In this document: piece by piece, positions 35,932-45,306 of the stretch
How the letters are laid out: every line of letters starts with the position of its first letter
How positions within the stretch are numbered: the stretch's first letter is position 1
From: JAJRWS01 sp039831705
Lineage (GTDB): Bacteria > Planctomycetota > Planctomycetia > Pirellulales > Lacipirellulaceae
Assembly (NCBI GenBank): GCA_039831705.1
Contig: JBDOMT010000470.1
Coordinates: 1-64,000, forward strand
Reading direction: 5' to 3'
Length of the DNA: 64,000 nucleotides
Translations under genes and position numbers: made by a program
The notes under the pieces: generated by a model
The model's input: only the letters and a program-made list of their open reading frames with translations
The model's database searches: none
Told to the model about the DNA's origin: nothing

Positions 35932-38900
35932 AATTGATCGAACCTAACCTGTCAACTCGGCACGTCCTGGAATTGATGCTTGATCTGCAGCAATTGGCCG
36001 ACCAACGTGCCCAGGCCGAAACGGCAATTGCTGCTCGAGGAGAAAAAGAGCGATCAGCAGCCGAACAGGAATACAGTACGAACAATCAAAGGCTACACGA
36101 TCAACATACGATCGATCATCGTGATCTGGAAAATGAATTCGCCCAGGCCAAACTGCAAGCGGTTGATAAATATGACCAATTGCAACAGTCTGCCCTGCAG
36201 CAGCACGACCAGTCAATTCAGCAAATCAATTCGCGCTGCGCCCAAATCTCCGCCGATGCAGCACAGAAACGACAGGAAGCCAGTTGGCAAGCGCATGCGG
36301 TCTTCGATGCGTCTAAAGACAAGCCTCAGCAAAAACTCCAAGAAACCAACAAGCAGCTAGATCGCTGCTGGCAGCAAATGATGGGGCTTCAGCGAGATGC
36401 GCAGACCTTGCTGATCAGGCGCAGGCTTAAACAGATCATGGAGGAGGTTCCAACCGATGCTTTGCCCCAATCTGGCAAACGGGATACTCAGACAACCGAA
36501 CTATCGAACTCAGCCCCTTCGATCCCACCAACAAAACGCAGCCCTGCAGAGAAAGATCAGTTACTGGAAACCATCCACCAATTGCATCAAGAAGTACTCA
36601 CACTCGAATCACAGCGTCTTCCGACGCTGCTGCTAGAAGGCTGGCGTTGGCTAACCTGGTGGCTGATGACATGCCTGCTGGTTGCCATTCCAAGCTGGTT
36701 TGGTTTCTCCTCGATCGTGGCCTGGTCTGTGATCGCTCTTATGGGTGGGGGAGTGCTAACCATCATCGCTTATGCCCTGCTCTACCCACACTGCCGGCGA
36801 CAATCACTCCAGCAGTTCAAGGTTTTTGGCGAGTTATTGCATATCGCCGGGAAACAGCATCGTACGGCCTCAGACCATGCCAAAAACACGAGCCTTCAAG
36901 AAACGCAGTCGATTATCCAAAATCGTGACAATGATCTGGAAACCGCCGAGTCTGAGCATCGGCAGACGATCGCTTCGGCTCAATCGGATCAACAGATCAA
37001 GATCGAGCGCATCGAGTCTCAGTTCCAAACCCAATCCAACCAATATCTAGTGCAACGTGAAGAGGCACTTGAGACCGCCGACAAAAAATTTTCTTCTTTG
37101 CTCAAGCAACTGGCTATCCAATACCAATCGGCTTGCGCCAAAACTAAGCAAACTTACACCTGCCGATGCTCTCAAGTGGAACAAGAGGAGAAGGATTCTT
37201 GGCATGACATGGCCGAGCAATGGCAACAAGGGTTTCAGAAAATTGCCAGCCAACTAGATGCTCTCAACGAAATCTGCTCGCAACAATTTCCAAATTGGGA
37301 AGAAACCACCTGGCAACAATGGCAGCGTCCCGAAGAGCCGCTGCGAACCATCCGCTTTGGCCACTACCAGTTGCCCTTGTCCGCGGTGAAAAATGGCTTG
37401 TCCGCAAACCAACGCCTTCACCCAGAGAAGACTACGCTCGAGATACCGGCGCTGTTGTCGCTGGATGAGCAACCGCGTTTAATTCTCTCGGCAAGTGGCC
37501 AGGATCGAGCTAAGGCTACGCATCTATTGCAGATGGTGATGCTTCGTTTCCTGACAGCTCTGCCTGCCGGCAAACTTCGCATGACCATCCTCGACCCAGC
37601 CGGCTTGGGAAATAATTTTGCGGCATTCATGCATTTGGCAGACATCGACGAGCAATTGATTGGTCCGCGAATCTGGACCGATGGGCGTCAACTGGAGGAA
37701 CAGTTGTCGCTGCTCTGTGAACACTTGGAAACCGTTCTACAGAAGTACTTACGCAATGAATTTGCCACGATCGATCAGTACAATCAGCAGGCAGGCGAAG
37801 TTGCCGAACCGTACCATCTGGTGGTCGTGGCTAATTTCCCCAACGGTTTTAGTGATGCAGCAATTGAAAAGTTATTAAAAATTGTGACCGGTGGTCCACG
37901 CTGTGGGGTTTACCCACTGATCAGTCTTGATACCCAGTTGAAATTACCTAATCTGTTCCATCAACAGGAATGGTTGCAGGAAGCGGTTTCTATTGTATGG
38001 CAGAATGGAAAACCATTTTGGAACTACCCTCTCTTTGAGAAATTGACCTTAAAACTGGATACCTTACCTTCCGCCGACCGGTTTACTGAAGTGCTTCGTG
38101 CCGTCGGTCACGAGTCCCATGAAGCAAATCGTGTGGAGGTTCCTTTCTCATTAGTGACACCCCCTCAAGATCAACTTTGGGGTAGAGACAGTAGCAGAGA
38201 ACTCACCGTCCCAATCGGTCGCGCAGGTGCCAACCATTTACAGTCACTCCGATTGGGCATCGGCACAGCCCAGCACGTACTGATCTCCGGAAAGACGGGA
38301 TCGGGAAAAAGCTCTCTGCTGCATGCGTTGATTACCAATTTGGCTCTGCATTACAGTCCTGAACAGGTCGTATTTTATCTGGTCGATTTTAAAAAAGGAG
38401 TTGAGTTCAAAGCCTATGCCACCGGTGAATTGCCCCACGCTCGGGTGATCGCAGTCGAAAGTGAACGAGAATTTGGCGTGAGCGTATTGGAACGCCTCGA
38501 CGTTGAACTTCGTCAGCGTGGTGAGTTGTATCGCAATTTGGGCGTTCAGGACCTGGCAGGGTATCGGGAGAAGAAACAGGAAAGCGGAAAGCGGAAAGCG
38601 GAAAGCGGTGGTCAGAGGCCAGGGGTCAGAGGCGAAAAATCGGAGGTGGGGGAAGTGAAATTGCCGCCGTTGCCTCGTGTGTTGTTGGTGATTGACGAAT
38701 TTCAAGAGCTGTTTGTGACCGACGATAAACTGGCTCAAGATGCGGCCCTTTTGCTCGATCGACTGGTGCGTCAAGGACGTGCGTTTGGGATCCATGTGCT
38801 GCTAGGGTCGCAAACCTTATCAGGAGCCTATAGCCTGGCCCGTAGTACCTTGGGACAAATGGCCGTACGGATTGCATTGGAATGCAGCGATGCGGATGCC

Positions 38901-39986
38901 CATCTGATTTTGAGTGATGACAATTCCGCTGCGCTGCGTCTCCATCATCCTGGTGAAGCGATTTACAACGACCAAAACGGCTTTGTAGCTGGCAATCAAC
39001 CATTCCAAGTGGTCTGGCTCCCCGATGACCAGCGGCAACAATACTTGGCCCAGGTCAGGACGCAGCAATTGACAACAGAAGCCATGCATGCTGGGCGAAA
39101 GATCTGCCCTCCCATTGTTTTCGAAGGTAACTTGCCAGCCGATCCGCATGACAATCATGCTTTACAGCAGGTTCTAGCGACCCAATCCATACGGCCTGTC
39201 AGTGAACCAACAATTTGGCTCGGCTCGTCCGTTCGAATCGAACCGCCCACCGAATTGACATTCCGGCGTCAGGGAGGCAATCACTTACTCATTGTCGGAC
39301 AAGCAGATCCATTTGGGATCCTGGCAACCGCCGTCGAAACTCTGGTGGCTTACGGAAATACCGACTTAACCCACGGCAATCCCGGTCCTATGCATCTAAC
39401 CATTTTCGATGGCGCGCGTCCTGAATCGGATGCGTATCAAAAATGGTTACAGTTGATCGAAACCCTGCCCACAGCAACACGGAATTGTGAAACTCACGTG
39501 CTACAACCTGGTGGCATCCAGGATGTAATCAACCAATTGGCCGATGAGATTGCACGTCGTAGTTTGGATACCAATAAAGTCTACCCTCCTCACTATCTGG
39601 TGATTTATGACTTGGCTCAATTCCGTGAATTACGCCGTACTGAAGATGATTTCAGTTTTTCCAGTAGCAGTTCAAAAAGTGTGTCGATCGATCACCGTTT
39701 CCGCGAAATAATACGCGAAGGGCCCGCAGTCGGTGTGCATCTGCTGATGTGGTGCGAATCGTACAACAGCCTCACTCGGTCGATCGATCGACTTACGTTG
39801 CGCGACATTGATTACCGCATTGTTTTACCGATGAGCGCAGCAGATTCTTCCAGCCTGATCGATTCACCCGAAGCTGGACACCTGGGTGAAAACCGGGCCT
39901 TATTCTATCGCGACGATCTGGGAACCCACACCAAATTTCGACCGTATGCGGCAGCAGCGCCACAGAGAGTAGAGAAGCGGAAGTAG
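35919..39986 (+). CDS. FtsK/SpoIIIE-type ATPase, EssC/EccC-like, of a T7SS-like system
   Basis: The 1355-residue chain starts with a long coiled coil (about 20-180). A pair of membrane helices lies at about 241-290 (WLTWWLMTCLLVAIP and a second one), with another coiled coil at about 300-440. Three ATPase-like modules follow. The first (about 480-700) and third (about 1110-1340) lack a proper Walker A. The second has GKTGSGKSS near 790 and LLVIDEF near 920. EssC/EccC proteins also have two membrane helices and up to three modules. Between Walker A and Walker B an unusual Lys/Ser/Gly-rich stretch (about 884-911) is encoded by GGAAAGC-type repeats. The GTG start at 35919 overlaps the upstream gene. 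Confidence 0.85.
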   Translation: MRILKLIEPNLSTRHVLELMLDLQQLADQRAQAETAIAARGEKERSAAEQEYSTNNQRLHDQHTIDHRDLENEFAQAKLQAVDKYDQLQQSALQQHDQSIQQINSRCAQISADAAQKRQEASWQAHAVFDASKDKPQQKLQETNKQLDRCWQQMMGLQRDAQTLLIRRRLKQIMEEVPTDALPQSGKRDTQTTELSNSAPSIPPTKRSPAEKDQLLETIHQLHQEVLTLESQRLPTLLLEGWRWLTWWLMTCLLVAIPSWFGFSSIVAWSVIALMGGGVLTIIAYALLYPHCRRQSLQQFKVFGELLHIAGKQHRTASDHAKNTSLQETQSIIQNRDNDLETAESEHRQTIASAQSDQQIKIERIESQFQTQSNQYLVQREEALETADKKFSSLLKQLAIQYQSACAKTKQTYTCRCSQVEQEEKDSWHDMAEQWQQGFQKIASQLDALNEICSQQFPNWEETTWQQWQRPEEPLRTIRFGHYQLPLSAVKNGLSANQRLHPEKTTLEIPALLSLDEQPRLILSASGQDRAKATHLLQMVMLRFLTALPAGKLRMTILDPAGLGNNFAAFMHLADIDEQLIGPRIWTDGRQLEEQLSLLCEHLETVLQKYLRNEFATIDQYNQQAGEVAEPYHLVVVANFPNGFSDAAIEKLLKIVTGGPRCGVYPLISLDTQLKLPNLFHQQEWLQEAVSIVWQNGKPFWNYPLFEKLTLKLDTLPSADRFTEVLRAVGHESHEANRVEVPFSLVTPPQDQLWGRDSSRELTVPIGRAGANHLQSLRLGIGTAQHVLISGKTGSGKSSLLHALITNLALHYSPEQVVFYLVDFKKGVEFKAYATGELPHARVIAVESEREFGVSVLERLDVELRQRGELYRNLGVQDLAGYREKKQESGKRKAESGGQRPGVRGEKSEVGEVKLPPLPRVLLVIDEFQELFVTDDKLAQDAALLLDRLVRQGRAFGIHVLLGSQTLSGAYSLARSTLGQMAVRIALECSDADAHLILSDDNSAALRLHHPGEAIYNDQNGFVAGNQPFQVVWLPDDQRQQYLAQVRTQQLTTEAMHAGRKICPPIVFEGNLPADPHDNHALQQVLATQSIRPVSEPTIWLGSSVRIEPPTELTFRRQGGNHLLIVGQADPFGILATAVETLVAYGNTDLTHGNPGPMHLTIFDGARPESDAYQKWLQLIETLPTATRNCETHVLQPGGIQDVINQLADEIARRSLDTNKVYPPHYLVIYDLAQFRELRRTEDDFSFSSSSSKSVSIDHRFREIIREGPAVGVHLLMWCESYNSLTRSIDRLTLRDIDYRIVLPMSAADSSSLIDSPEAGHLGENRALFYRDDLGTHTKFRPYAAAAPQRVEKRK

Positions 39987-40536
39987 AAAGGGGGGAGAAG
40001 GGTATGGCTGTCGAGAGCAACCCGCCTGTCTCTGTGTGATCACAACGCCTTTTCAATGAGAAATGAAAAGTGAAAAAAAGTCAGCGACCATCTGCAAAGC
40101 ACTCATCGTACAACACAAGTCGTGACGATCTCCGTTTTAGGCCCGGAGGGCCGATATAGCCCTAGCCGGTGGTGTAAGGGGCTGTTGATTTAATGCCCAA
40201 AGGTGACAATCACATCAGCCGCCGGGCGTTAGCCCCCGGTTTTGTGGCATGTTCTGAGGTAAGTACCGGGGGCTAACGCCCTGCGGCTGATTAAATCAAC
40301 AAGCCCGTAAACCACCGGATGAAGTTGAAAATATGTCGACAGGCCCGGAGGGCCGACACAGCCCGTTGCTGTATTGTGTCGGCCCTCCGGGCTTATTTGT
40401 GTGGTACGATAAGTGCAAAGCAGATGACTAAAGGACGGGATTAGAAAACCGGCAGATATTCGCCATGCTCTCATATCGTCAATTGGCATTTCTCATTTTA
40501 AAATCACCACAACTCTGCCACATCTGAGATTACCTC
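39987..40536. other. Intergenic region with nested repeat elements
   Basis: No gene is seen. At 40058-40095 there is a GAGAAATGAAAAGTGA repeat joined to the third GTCAGCGACC copy. Two GGCCCGGAGGGCCG repeats lie at 40140-40165 and 40343-40404, the second followed by its own inverted copy. Between them, TTGATTTAAT...ATTAAATCAA and GGGCGTTAGCCCCCGG / CCGGGGGCTAACGCCC form a large hairpin at about 40183-40302. Confidence 0.7.
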
Positions 40537-42210
40537 TTACCCCTGCCCCCTGCCCACAGTTGCCTCCTCATACGTACGCAGGTCACCTCCATCCCGTTTG
40601 GCTTGGTAGTTATCCAGGGCTATCCCGTACAACCGCTGGCCGCATGGAGTTGGATAGTCGCCGGTGATGCAGGCACGGCATAGCTGTTCGACCGGCTTGT
40701 CAATGGCTCGGGCGATGGATGGAATGGGTAAGTATCGGACTGAGTCGGCGCCAATTTCGGCCGCCATCGCACGGAATACACGTTCCCGATCTTTTTCGTG
40801 CAGCAATTCGTACGCCCCCTGCCCCTCTTGAAAAAACTGCGGTGCGAATAATTCGCCAATGGTCGACATGTCGATGCCATAAAAACAGGGTGCAACAATC
40901 GGTGGACAGGCAACTCGCACATGAATTTCACGTGCCTGCCCAATCTGGCGAATCTTGGAGATCAGCACTCGCATTGTGGTTGACCGAACAATCGAATCCT
41001 CAACCAACAACACCCGTTTCCCTTTGAGAACCTCGGGCAATGGAGTGTATTTGATTGCCGCTTTGCTCGCTCGGTTGCTGCCACTTTCGATAAAGGTTCG
41101 GCCTGAGTAGCGATTACGAATGAGTCCCTCAACACTAGGTACACCCAGTTGGTAAGCCATCGCATCGGCTGCCGCTTTGCTGGTATCAGGTACGGGAACG
41201 ACGATGGTCTCTAGTTCCTCTGTTTCAGGCTCCGAGTTGGCCTTACTGTGGACAGGTAAATCTTCTAACAGAGCCAGTTCCACGCCCAGTGCCTTGCGCG
41301 AAAGATAAACACTCCGATCATCCAGCGTGCTGGCCACATTGGCAAAATAAATCCACTCAAAAAAACAATGAGCATTTTTTGGTTTTTCGGCAAATTGTTC
41401 AATTTGCAATTCTCCACCGGTGACCGTTACCGCGTAGCCCGGTGCAAGTGACTTGATGCATTCTGATGAAAAACCAAGGTTGAGCAGGGCAACGCTTTCA
41501 CTGGCCGCAGCGAATAGAGGACCATCGACAGCGTAACAGAGTGGCTTGATACCCAATGGATCGCGGGCCACCAGCATATCGCCCTCTGCGTTGAGAAACA
41601 CCAAGCTATAGGCCCCATCAAATCGCTGGGCCAAATTATGCATGATTTCGATCAGTGGCAACTGCCGGTCACCCGCCAGTTCACGACTGATTTCGTGCAT
41701 AATAATTTCAGTATCGGTCGTTCGAGTCAGGTGATGGTCATCTTCGGCCAGAAGTTTATCACGAAGCTCCGCGTAATTGGCCAATTGGCCATTGAATGCA
41801 AAGCTGAACCACTTGCGCTTTTGCAGATGATGTCGCTCGAACGGTTGGGCATAGCTGCAATCCTCAGCGCCACAGGTCGCGTACCGTACATGCCCGATCG
41901 CCGCTGAACCAGCATATTCGCGCATTAAGCTCTCCGCCTTACCCTGGTGATTGAGCCGAAATGCTTCGCTCACCGATCCCAGTTCTCGATAGGTGTCGAT
42001 CAACTGGTGTCGCCCCGGGTTGTAGGTGGTGAATCCGGCTGAAAGCTGGCCCCGATTCTGGATGTCCAACAGCATCCGTGGTACCAGTCGGGAAATCTCC
42101 TCAGGGCCCTGGGGCGGGCAGATCTCACTTGGCTGATAGCCCGTTTCCTGGGGGCCCGTTGGTAGGTGATAAATGGCTACCACACCACATTCATCGTGTA
42201 ATTCACTCAT
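40537..42210 (-). CDS. purF: Amidophosphoribosyltransferase
   Basis: The enzyme makes 5-phosphoribosylamine from PRPP and glutamine, the first step of purine synthesis. The nucleophile Cys follows a seven-residue propeptide (MSELHDE-CGVVAIYH). The class II amidotransferase domain has GHVRYAT and FNGQLAN. The phosphoribosyltransferase domain has the PRPP loop VLLVEDSIVRSTTMR. Oddities are an insert near residues 19-40 (PTGPQETGYQPSE) and a Glu-rich insert before the transferase half (SKANSEPETEELE). A 4-bp overlap couples it to the upstream DUF2237 gene. Confidence 0.92.
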   Translation of the reverse strand: MSELHDECGVVAIYHLPTGPQETGYQPSEICPPQGPEEISRLVPRMLLDIQNRGQLSAGFTTYNPGRHQLIDTYRELGSVSEAFRLNHQGKAESLMREYAGSAAIGHVRYATCGAEDCSYAQPFERHHLQKRKWFSFAFNGQLANYAELRDKLLAEDDHHLTRTTDTEIIMHEISRELAGDRQLPLIEIMHNLAQRFDGAYSLVFLNAEGDMLVARDPLGIKPLCYAVDGPLFAAASESVALLNLGFSSECIKSLAPGYAVTVTGGELQIEQFAEKPKNAHCFFEWIYFANVASTLDDRSVYLSRKALGVELALLEDLPVHSKANSEPETEELETIVVPVPDTSKAAADAMAYQLGVPSVEGLIRNRYSGRTFIESGSNRASKAAIKYTPLPEVLKGKRVLLVEDSIVRSTTMRVLISKIRQIGQAREIHVRVACPPIVAPCFYGIDMSTIGELFAPQFFQEGQGAYELLHEKDRERVFRAMAAEIGADSVRYLPIPSIARAIDKPVEQLCRACITGDYPTPCGQRLYGIALDNYQAKRDGGDLRTYEEATVGRGQG

Positions 42211-42584
42211 ATTGCATGGTCCTGAAGATCTTCCAGATCAATAAATTCGATCGCTGAAATATGTGTGGCTTCCAGCACCACTTGAGGTGCCTGGCCCATT
42301 TCCAATGCCTGCTGCCACCGCTGAGCACACAGACACCAACGATCCCCGGAGTTCAGTCCTGGAAATCCATACTCAGGGATGGGCGTACTCAGATCATTGC
42401 CAACTTGTAGAGAAAACTTCAGGAAATCAGCGGTCACTTCGATGCAAACGACATGTAATCCCAAGTCGTCAAGGCCCGTACGACAGCAACCATCCCGATA
42501 GAACCCGGTCATCGACACAGTGCAACACATCTCAAGCTGAGTACCCAGTACATTCTTACCAGCCTTTATGCTTTCTTGTGACAT
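42207..42584 (-). CDS. DUF2237 family protein
   Basis: The 125-residue protein carries the family signature almost complete: TGFYRDGCCRTG, GLHVVCIEVTADFLKFS, GNDLSTPIPEYGFPGL and DRWCLCAQRW, then ATHISAIEFI. Several conserved Cys residues suggest metal binding. The biochemical role of DUF2237 is not known to me. It lies upstream of purF with a 4-bp overlap, so it should be cotranscribed and translationally coupled. Confidence 0.85.
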   Translation of the reverse strand: MSQESIKAGKNVLGTQLEMCCTVSMTGFYRDGCCRTGLDDLGLHVVCIEVTADFLKFSLQVGNDLSTPIPEYGFPGLNSGDRWCLCAQRWQQALEMGQAPQVVLEATHISAIEFIDLEDLQDHAI

Positions 42585-42676
42585 ATTTTCCCATCAAGGG
42601 GTAGTGATCGAAGGGGGAAAATGACAAACAGCCTACCCATTTTCGCATCTTTACGTTTCTGGTCAACGGGTTAAGT

Positions 42677-42748
42677 AGGCGTTAGACGCTGGTTGCTAGA
42701 CGCTCGTTGAACTTATAATTAGAGCCTAGCAACCAGCGTCTAACGCCT
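42677..42748. repeat. Perfect 22-bp inverted repeat
   Basis: AGGCGTTAGACGCTGGTTGC and its exact complement lie 28 bp apart (arms 42677-42698 and 42727-42748). It is placed between the divergent DUF2237 and PHP genes. There is no adjacent T-run, so a terminator is less likely than a repeat element or regulatory hairpin. Confidence 0.75.
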
Positions 42749-42836
42749 ATTCAACCTTGACCCAGCATGGTTCGCCGCTATACTCCCGCCGCCTGTTGCT
42801 TTTGCAGACCACTTTTCTCGACATGCTGGAAATACC

Positions 42837-43637
42837 ATGCAAGCGTCTTTTGTCGACATCCATTGCCATTTGCTGCCTGGAATCGACGATGGGGCCAGCG
42901 ATTGGGATGCTACGCTAGCGATGGCCCGTATGGCCGTTGCCGATGGGATTCGAACGATCATCGTGACACCTCATCAACAGGGAAATTTTGCTACCAACCT
43001 GGGTGACGACATTCGCCGCCAGACGACCGAATTACAAAACCGGCTGATCCATGCCGAAATTCCACTCACCGTGCTGCCTGGTGCCGATGTACGTATCGAA
43101 GACGGTATGCTAGAACGGCTTGCCAGCGGTGTCGTGCTATCGCTGGCGGACCATCGGCGTCATGTTCTGCTGGAACTTCCTCACGAACTGTATTTTCCCC
43201 TCGAACCACTTTTGAAACTGCTCCGTCAGCAAAGCCTTGTGGGAATTCTGTCCCATCCGGAACGCAATCGGGGCATTCTCAGTCGGCCTGAACTGATTGC
43301 ACCCTTGGTAGCCCAAGGTTGCTTGATGCAAATCACTGCTGGCAGTCTGATGGGCACATTTGGCCCCGATTCACAGAAGCTGGCCGAGTCGATGCTGGTT
43401 CAAGGTACCGTTCACTTTTTAGCCACCGATGCGCATAGCCCTACGCGGCGGCGACCGCTTATGCAGCGAGCATTTCAACGAATATACGAATTGACAGACG
43501 AGCGAACGGCATGCCTGCTCTGCATGCAAAATCCAGCTCAGGTGGCCCGTGGGGAGACTGTTTCATCTCATTTATCGGACTACTCGGTACCCCCGAGAGG
43601 GTGGCGCCGTCTATTTTCCAGGAAAAAGGCAGGTTGA
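42837..43637 (+). CDS. PHP-type tyrosine-protein phosphatase, CpsB/YwqE-like
   Basis: The PHP fold is shown by FVDIHCHLLPGIDDGA at the N-terminus, IIVTPHQ, GADVRIED, GILSHPERNRG and FLATDAHSP, which together supply the metal-binding His, Asp and Glu ligands. The match is to CpsB/CapC/YwqE, manganese-dependent phosphatases that act on bacterial tyrosine kinases in polysaccharide export. No tyrosine kinase gene is in the window. Its stop codon overlaps the start of the metallopeptidase gene (TGATG). Confidence 0.9.
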   Translation: MQASFVDIHCHLLPGIDDGASDWDATLAMARMAVADGIRTIIVTPHQQGNFATNLGDDIRRQTTELQNRLIHAEIPLTVLPGADVRIEDGMLERLASGVVLSLADHRRHVLLELPHELYFPLEPLLKLLRQQSLVGILSHPERNRGILSRPELIAPLVAQGCLMQITAGSLMGTFGPDSQKLAESMLVQGTVHFLATDAHSPTRRRPLMQRAFQRIYELTDERTACLLCMQNPAQVARGETVSSHLSDYSVPPRGWRRLFSRKKAG

Positions 43638-44437
43638 TGCGAACGCTATCCCGTCGCAAAATGCTCGCCCTAGGGGGAGCGATGGCAAGTCTCCAGATAC
43701 TGGATGGCATCCGGCCTGCTCTGGCATCCCCAACGTGGGTAGACCGGCAAACTTATGGTCCATTCCATTGCCAGGCGACTTTTCCTCTGAGTCCCTATGG
43801 ATCGATTTTCCAGGAACTATCGGCTCTCGGGCGCGAATTGGAACGGACCTTGGCAATTCCACCAGCGAACCTGCCGATCGATCTCTACTTGTGTGGAGAC
43901 GAATCGACTCATCGAAAGTTTTTAAGCCAGCTTTACCCACGGGTACCTTATCGGAGAGCCCTCTACGTACAACGCGATGGCCACAGTAGTGTCTATGCTT
44001 ACCGTCAGGCTGAATTTGCCATCGACATGCGTCACGAATGCACCCACGCCTTGCTCCATTCCAACTTGGCGATGGTTCCTCTGTGGCTCGACGAAGGGCT
44101 CGCGGAGTATTTTGAAATGCCCGAATCAAGGCGGGCCTCTGGGCACCCTCATTTCAACCGTTTGCGTTTGGAGTTGAAATTTCTTGGTATGCTTCGATCG
44201 GTAGAGAATCTGGAACAAAAAACTTCGTTGGGCGACATGGGCAGTGTCGAATATCGGTTTTCCTGGGGTTGGGCCCACTTTATGTTACATGGTCCAGTCG
44301 AAGCCCATCGTGTGCTAGTTCATTATCTAGCTGACATTCGTCAAGGAAATCCCCCCGATAAACTCTCACTCAGGTTGCATCAGGCCATACCGAATCTCGA
44401 TGAGCGAATGATACAGCATTTCAAATATTGGAGTTAA
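43637..44437 (+). CDS. Tat-exported gluzincin-type metallopeptidase, DUF1570-like
   Basis: The start at 43637 (MRTLSRRKMLALGG) gives a twin-Arg-type signal peptide. The active-site helix reads RHECTHALLH, an HExxH-type motif, with the third ligand Glu in WLDEGLAEYFE 15-20 residues later, as in the gluzincins. This resembles the DUF1570 peptidases of planctomycetes. It would act outside the cytoplasm on an unknown substrate. It overlaps the phosphatase gene by one base and is probably coupled to it. Confidence 0.85.
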   Translation: MRTLSRRKMLALGGAMASLQILDGIRPALASPTWVDRQTYGPFHCQATFPLSPYGSIFQELSALGRELERTLAIPPANLPIDLYLCGDESTHRKFLSQLYPRVPYRRALYVQRDGHSSVYAYRQAEFAIDMRHECTHALLHSNLAMVPLWLDEGLAEYFEMPESRRASGHPHFNRLRLELKFLGMLRSVENLEQKTSLGDMGSVEYRFSWGWAHFMLHGPVEAHRVLVHYLADIRQGNPPDKLSLRLHQAIPNLDERMIQHFKYWS

Positions 44438-44612
44438 TCCAAATATTTCCCGTTTTTCAGTAGCGGTACAGGACTGAATGAGTCGATGATGTCGGATAGA
44501 CCAATGGGCTAGATTCCGTGCGATTCTCATATTTCATGACAGGGATGGTATGTCTTGGGCAAATATTGTGTGCATGGTACAGTGATACATCCGAAATGCT
44601 AGGTGATACCAA

Positions 44613-45131
44613 ATGAATATTAAATCTTTCAGAGCGGCTGCCCTTGGCTTGGCTTGTGCCGGTATGTTACTCCAGCCCGTTGCGCTAGCTGCACCCCAAT
44701 CACTCCCCGTAATGGATGTGGCTTTGCAAGACAATGGTTCACTTGTAGGGCAAGTCACGAGTGATCAGGGACAACCTTTGGCAGGCACGCCTGTTCTAAT
44801 TATGCAACGCGGGAAAGAAATTGCCCGTGTCTCCACAGATCAACATGGCGCTTTTGCAGTTCAAAATCTGCATGGGGGCGTTTATCAAGTCGCATCAGCT
44901 GGACAACAGGGTGTTTTCCGTTTGTGGGCCCCCCACACGGCGCCTCCCATTGCACACCAAGAATTGGCATTCCAGGCCGACCGTGTCGTACGCGCTCAGG
45001 GTGGAGCCAGTACCTTTTCGAAATTTACCGGTTGGGTAAAAAATCATCCACTTATGACCGGTGGTATTATTGCGGCTGCTATTGCTATTCCATTGGCGAT
45101 CGACGAAGTCGATGACGATTCTTCCAGTTAA
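44613..45131 (+). CDS. Exported CarboxypepD_reg-like protein, paralogue 1
   Basis: A signal peptide (MNIKSFRAAALGLACAGMLL) leads to a beta-sandwich domain with GQVTSDQGQPLAGTPVLI, then GGVYQVASAG. The C-terminus is a single hydrophobic helix (GGIIAAAIAIPLAI) ending in DEVDDDSSS. The domain is of the carboxypeptidase regulatory type found in many exported proteins. The layout is repeated in the next gene, so the two arose by duplication. They may anchor in a membrane by the C-terminal helix. Function is unknown. Confidence 0.75.
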   Translation: MNIKSFRAAALGLACAGMLLQPVALAAPQSLPVMDVALQDNGSLVGQVTSDQGQPLAGTPVLIMQRGKEIARVSTDQHGAFAVQNLHGGVYQVASAGQQGVFRLWAPHTAPPIAHQELAFQADRVVRAQGGASTFSKFTGWVKNHPLMTGGIIAAAIAIPLAIDEVDDDSSS

Positions 45132-45306
45132 TGAGGTACAACTCACATCGCACTTAAGACCTGTGATGCTACTGCTGGCTACAAATGCTCTTTGCTTATC
45201 ACAAGCGAATTGTTAGTCTCCCGCAGCCTTTTCTGAAAATCTTTTCTCTTAGGCTCCACCGCACTCATATGCTTCGGAGACCTATCATTCACAAGGAGGT
45301 GAAGTG

